A DNA stretch of 64,000 nt from DASRSS01 sp963799045 (GTDB lineage Bacteria > Actinomycetota > Actinomycetes > Mycobacteriales > Jatrophihabitantaceae): NCBI GenBank assembly GCA_963799045.1, contig CAWCVN010000007.1:310001-374000 (forward strand), written 5' to 3'. Under the pieces are notes generated by a model. The model did not search any database. It was not told the origin of the DNA and worked only from the letters and a program-made list of their open reading frames with translations. Shown piece by piece: positions 62,683 to 64,000 of this stretch. The first letter of the stretch is position 1; each line of letters opens with the position of its first letter. The position numbers and the translations under genes were made by a program.

Positions 62683-63973
62683 TCACTCACCCGCCGGGCC
62701 GGCCGCAGCGCCGTCGACCGACCACGCCAGCCGCACTCCGGTGAAGATCTGCCGGCGGATCGGGTGGTCCCAGTTGCGAAACGACGGCCGGACGGTCGAG
62801 GCCCCGACCGCCCACGAGCCACCTCGCAGCACCTTGTAGTCGCCGCCGAAGAACGGGGCGCTGTACTGCTTGTAGATCATCGGCGTGAAGCCGGGCCACG
62901 GCAGGAAGTCCGAGGAGGTCCACTCCCAGACGTCGCCGATCAGCTGCTCGACGCCGTAGGCGGACGCACCGGCGGGGTACGCGCCGACCGGGGCCGGCCG
63001 CAGCGCGCCGCCGCCGAGGTTGGCCATCCCGGCGGACGGCGCCGCCGAGCCCCACGGCCATCGGCGGCGGGTGCGCGTGTCCGGATCCCACGCAGCAGGC
63101 CTTCTCCCACTCGACCTCGGTGGGCAGCCGGGCACCGGCCCAGGCCGCGAACGCCTCGGCCTCGAAGTAGTCGACGTGCTGCACGGGCTCGTCCGGGGCG
63201 ATTTCCTCTTCGACGCCGAAGCGCGCTCGCGTGCCTCGCGCCGTCCAGAACTTGGGCCGCTCGATTCCGGCGGCCACGCGGTGGGCCCAGCCCCGCTCGG
63301 ACCACCAGCGCTGCTGCGCGTAGCCGCCGTCGGCGACGAACTGCGCCCACTGCGCGTTGGTCACCGGCACCCGGCCGATCCAGAACGGTGGGACGTACAC
63401 GCGGTGCGCGGGCCGCTCGTTGTCCAGCGAGAACGGCTCGTCAGCACCGTCGACCCCGAGGACGAACTCGCCGCCGCCGACGAACACCCGGTCGGTGTCC
63501 AGCGGCCGTCCCGCGGGCAGCGGATGCCCGCCGAGCACCGGTGGCCCGCTGCGAAGTTGCAGCGTGGCCAGCATCGTCTCGTCGTGCTGCTGTTCGTGCT
63601 GCACGACCATGCCCGCCGTGAACAGGTCCTCCTCGGGGGTGCGTTCGATCAGGTCCAGCACCCGGCCGCGCACCTCACCGACGTAGCTGCGTGCCTCCAC
63701 CGGCGGCAGCAGCGGCAACGCCGGCCGCTCGGCGCGCGGGTGCCGGAAGGCGTCGTAGAGCGAGTCCACGTCCGGCGGCAGCATCCCCGGGCGCCGCGGG
63801 TCACCGGCGCGCAGCAGCCACAGTTCCTCCTGCTGGCCGATGTGGGCGAGGTCCCAGACCAGCGGGCTCATCAGCGGGTCGTGCTGGGCGACCAGGGTGG
63901 GCTCGTCCAGGTCGGTCAGCAGCCGGGTTCGTTCGCGCGCATGCCCCAGGTCCAGGACCACTTGTTCACGCAT
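62683..63973 (-). CDS. egtB: Ergothioneine biosynthesis sulfoxide synthase EgtB (frame interrupted)
   Basis: Non-heme iron enzyme that couples hercynine and gamma-glutamylcysteine oxidatively. The DinB-like N-terminal domain carries the iron His motif DLAHIGQQEELW and VVQHEQQHDETM. The C-terminal FGE-sulfatase domain reads FVGGGEFVLGVDG, NERPAHRVYVPPFWIGRVPVTNAQW, then DVWEWTSSDFLPWPGF. One frame shift near 63075 separates EKACCVG from WPWGSAAPS. ATG 63973 overlaps the upstream gene's stop. Confidence 0.94.
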
Positions 63974-64000
63974 GGGCCAGCTCCTCGAACGCGCGCGCCA
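63966..64000 (-). CDS. 3' end of an upstream gene, probably egtA
   Basis: Only the last codons are inside the window: ARAFEELAHA followed by TGA, overlapping the egtB start. By the standard egtA-egtB order this should be the glutamate-cysteine ligase EgtA, but the ten residues themselves do not identify it. Confidence 0.5.
   Translation of the reverse strand, partial: ARAFEELAHA

Overview
The window is high-GC DNA from an actinobacterium. It carries ergothioneine genes, an RpfB-type resuscitation factor, three wax-ester synthase/diacylglycerol acyltransferase (WS/DGAT) genes, a DUF5709 protein, a LAxTG sortase substrate and several leaderless -10/start arrangements. The order rsmA - (SCO1) - rpf - rpfB - tatD - metG - rsmI/pmt, and the pth-rplY, ispE and tRNA-Gln-glmU-prs blocks, recall the conserved mycobacterial neighbourhood around rpfB. 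A non-mycobacterial Frankineae/Jatrophihabitans-like lineage is my guess; it is inference only.

Layout. (1) 1-7.4 kb: 3' part of ppc, two tandem WS/DGAT genes, an Ada-AlkA fusion with ogt (alkylation repair), then pth and rplY. (2) 8.3-11 kb: ispE and an Uup-like ABC-F ATPase. (3) 11-18.5 kb: a LAxTG-anchored surface protein, an AbiEi/DUF559 nuclease-like gene framed by two palindromic repeats, TetR divergent from kynA, a PAP2 phosphatase, and an ECF sigma factor with a secreted partner. (4) 18.5-25.6 kb: a six-gene minus-strand tryptophan/3-hydroxyanthranilate catabolic operon (nbaE-ridA-nbaC-nbaD-kynU-kmo) divergent from a LysR regulator. (5) 25.6-38.3 kb: a tightly overlapping ten-gene operon made of a peptide-type ABC importer, a SnoaL-like protein, an XRE-cupin regulator, an LLM oxidoreductase, a DUF885 hydrolase and a TIGR04076 protein. 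A second DUF885 gene and a divergent amidohydrolase adjoin it. (6) 38.5-53.5 kb: acyl-CoA desaturase, tRNA-Gln, glmU-prs, an ArsR-SRPBCC-VOC operon, rsmA, a SCO1 lipoprotein, two Rpf-like proteins, tatD, metG, rsmI and pmt. (7) 53.5-64 kb: DoxX-like protein, deazaflavin oxidoreductase, a PabB-PabC fusion, a third WS/DGAT, a glutamine amidotransferase, DUF5709, an orphan gene, and egtE-egtD-egtC-egtB with the last codons of a probable egtA.

About sixteen genes, including housekeeping metG, have broken reading frames. Many of the shifts compensate for each other and leave conserved motifs readable on both sides. This is best explained by sequence or assembly indels, not pseudogenes, so frame-interrupted genes are reported as single CDS with the break sites given.

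The most unusual non-coding content is a family of four ~71-bp composite palindromes, all at 3' gene ends. Two near-identical copies bracket the nuclease-like gene. The window also shows a clear promoter/operator palindrome driving the importer operon, paired operators upstream of desaturase and arsR genes, and a shared GTCACG-N5-GTAACG box at the same distance from both rpf genes.
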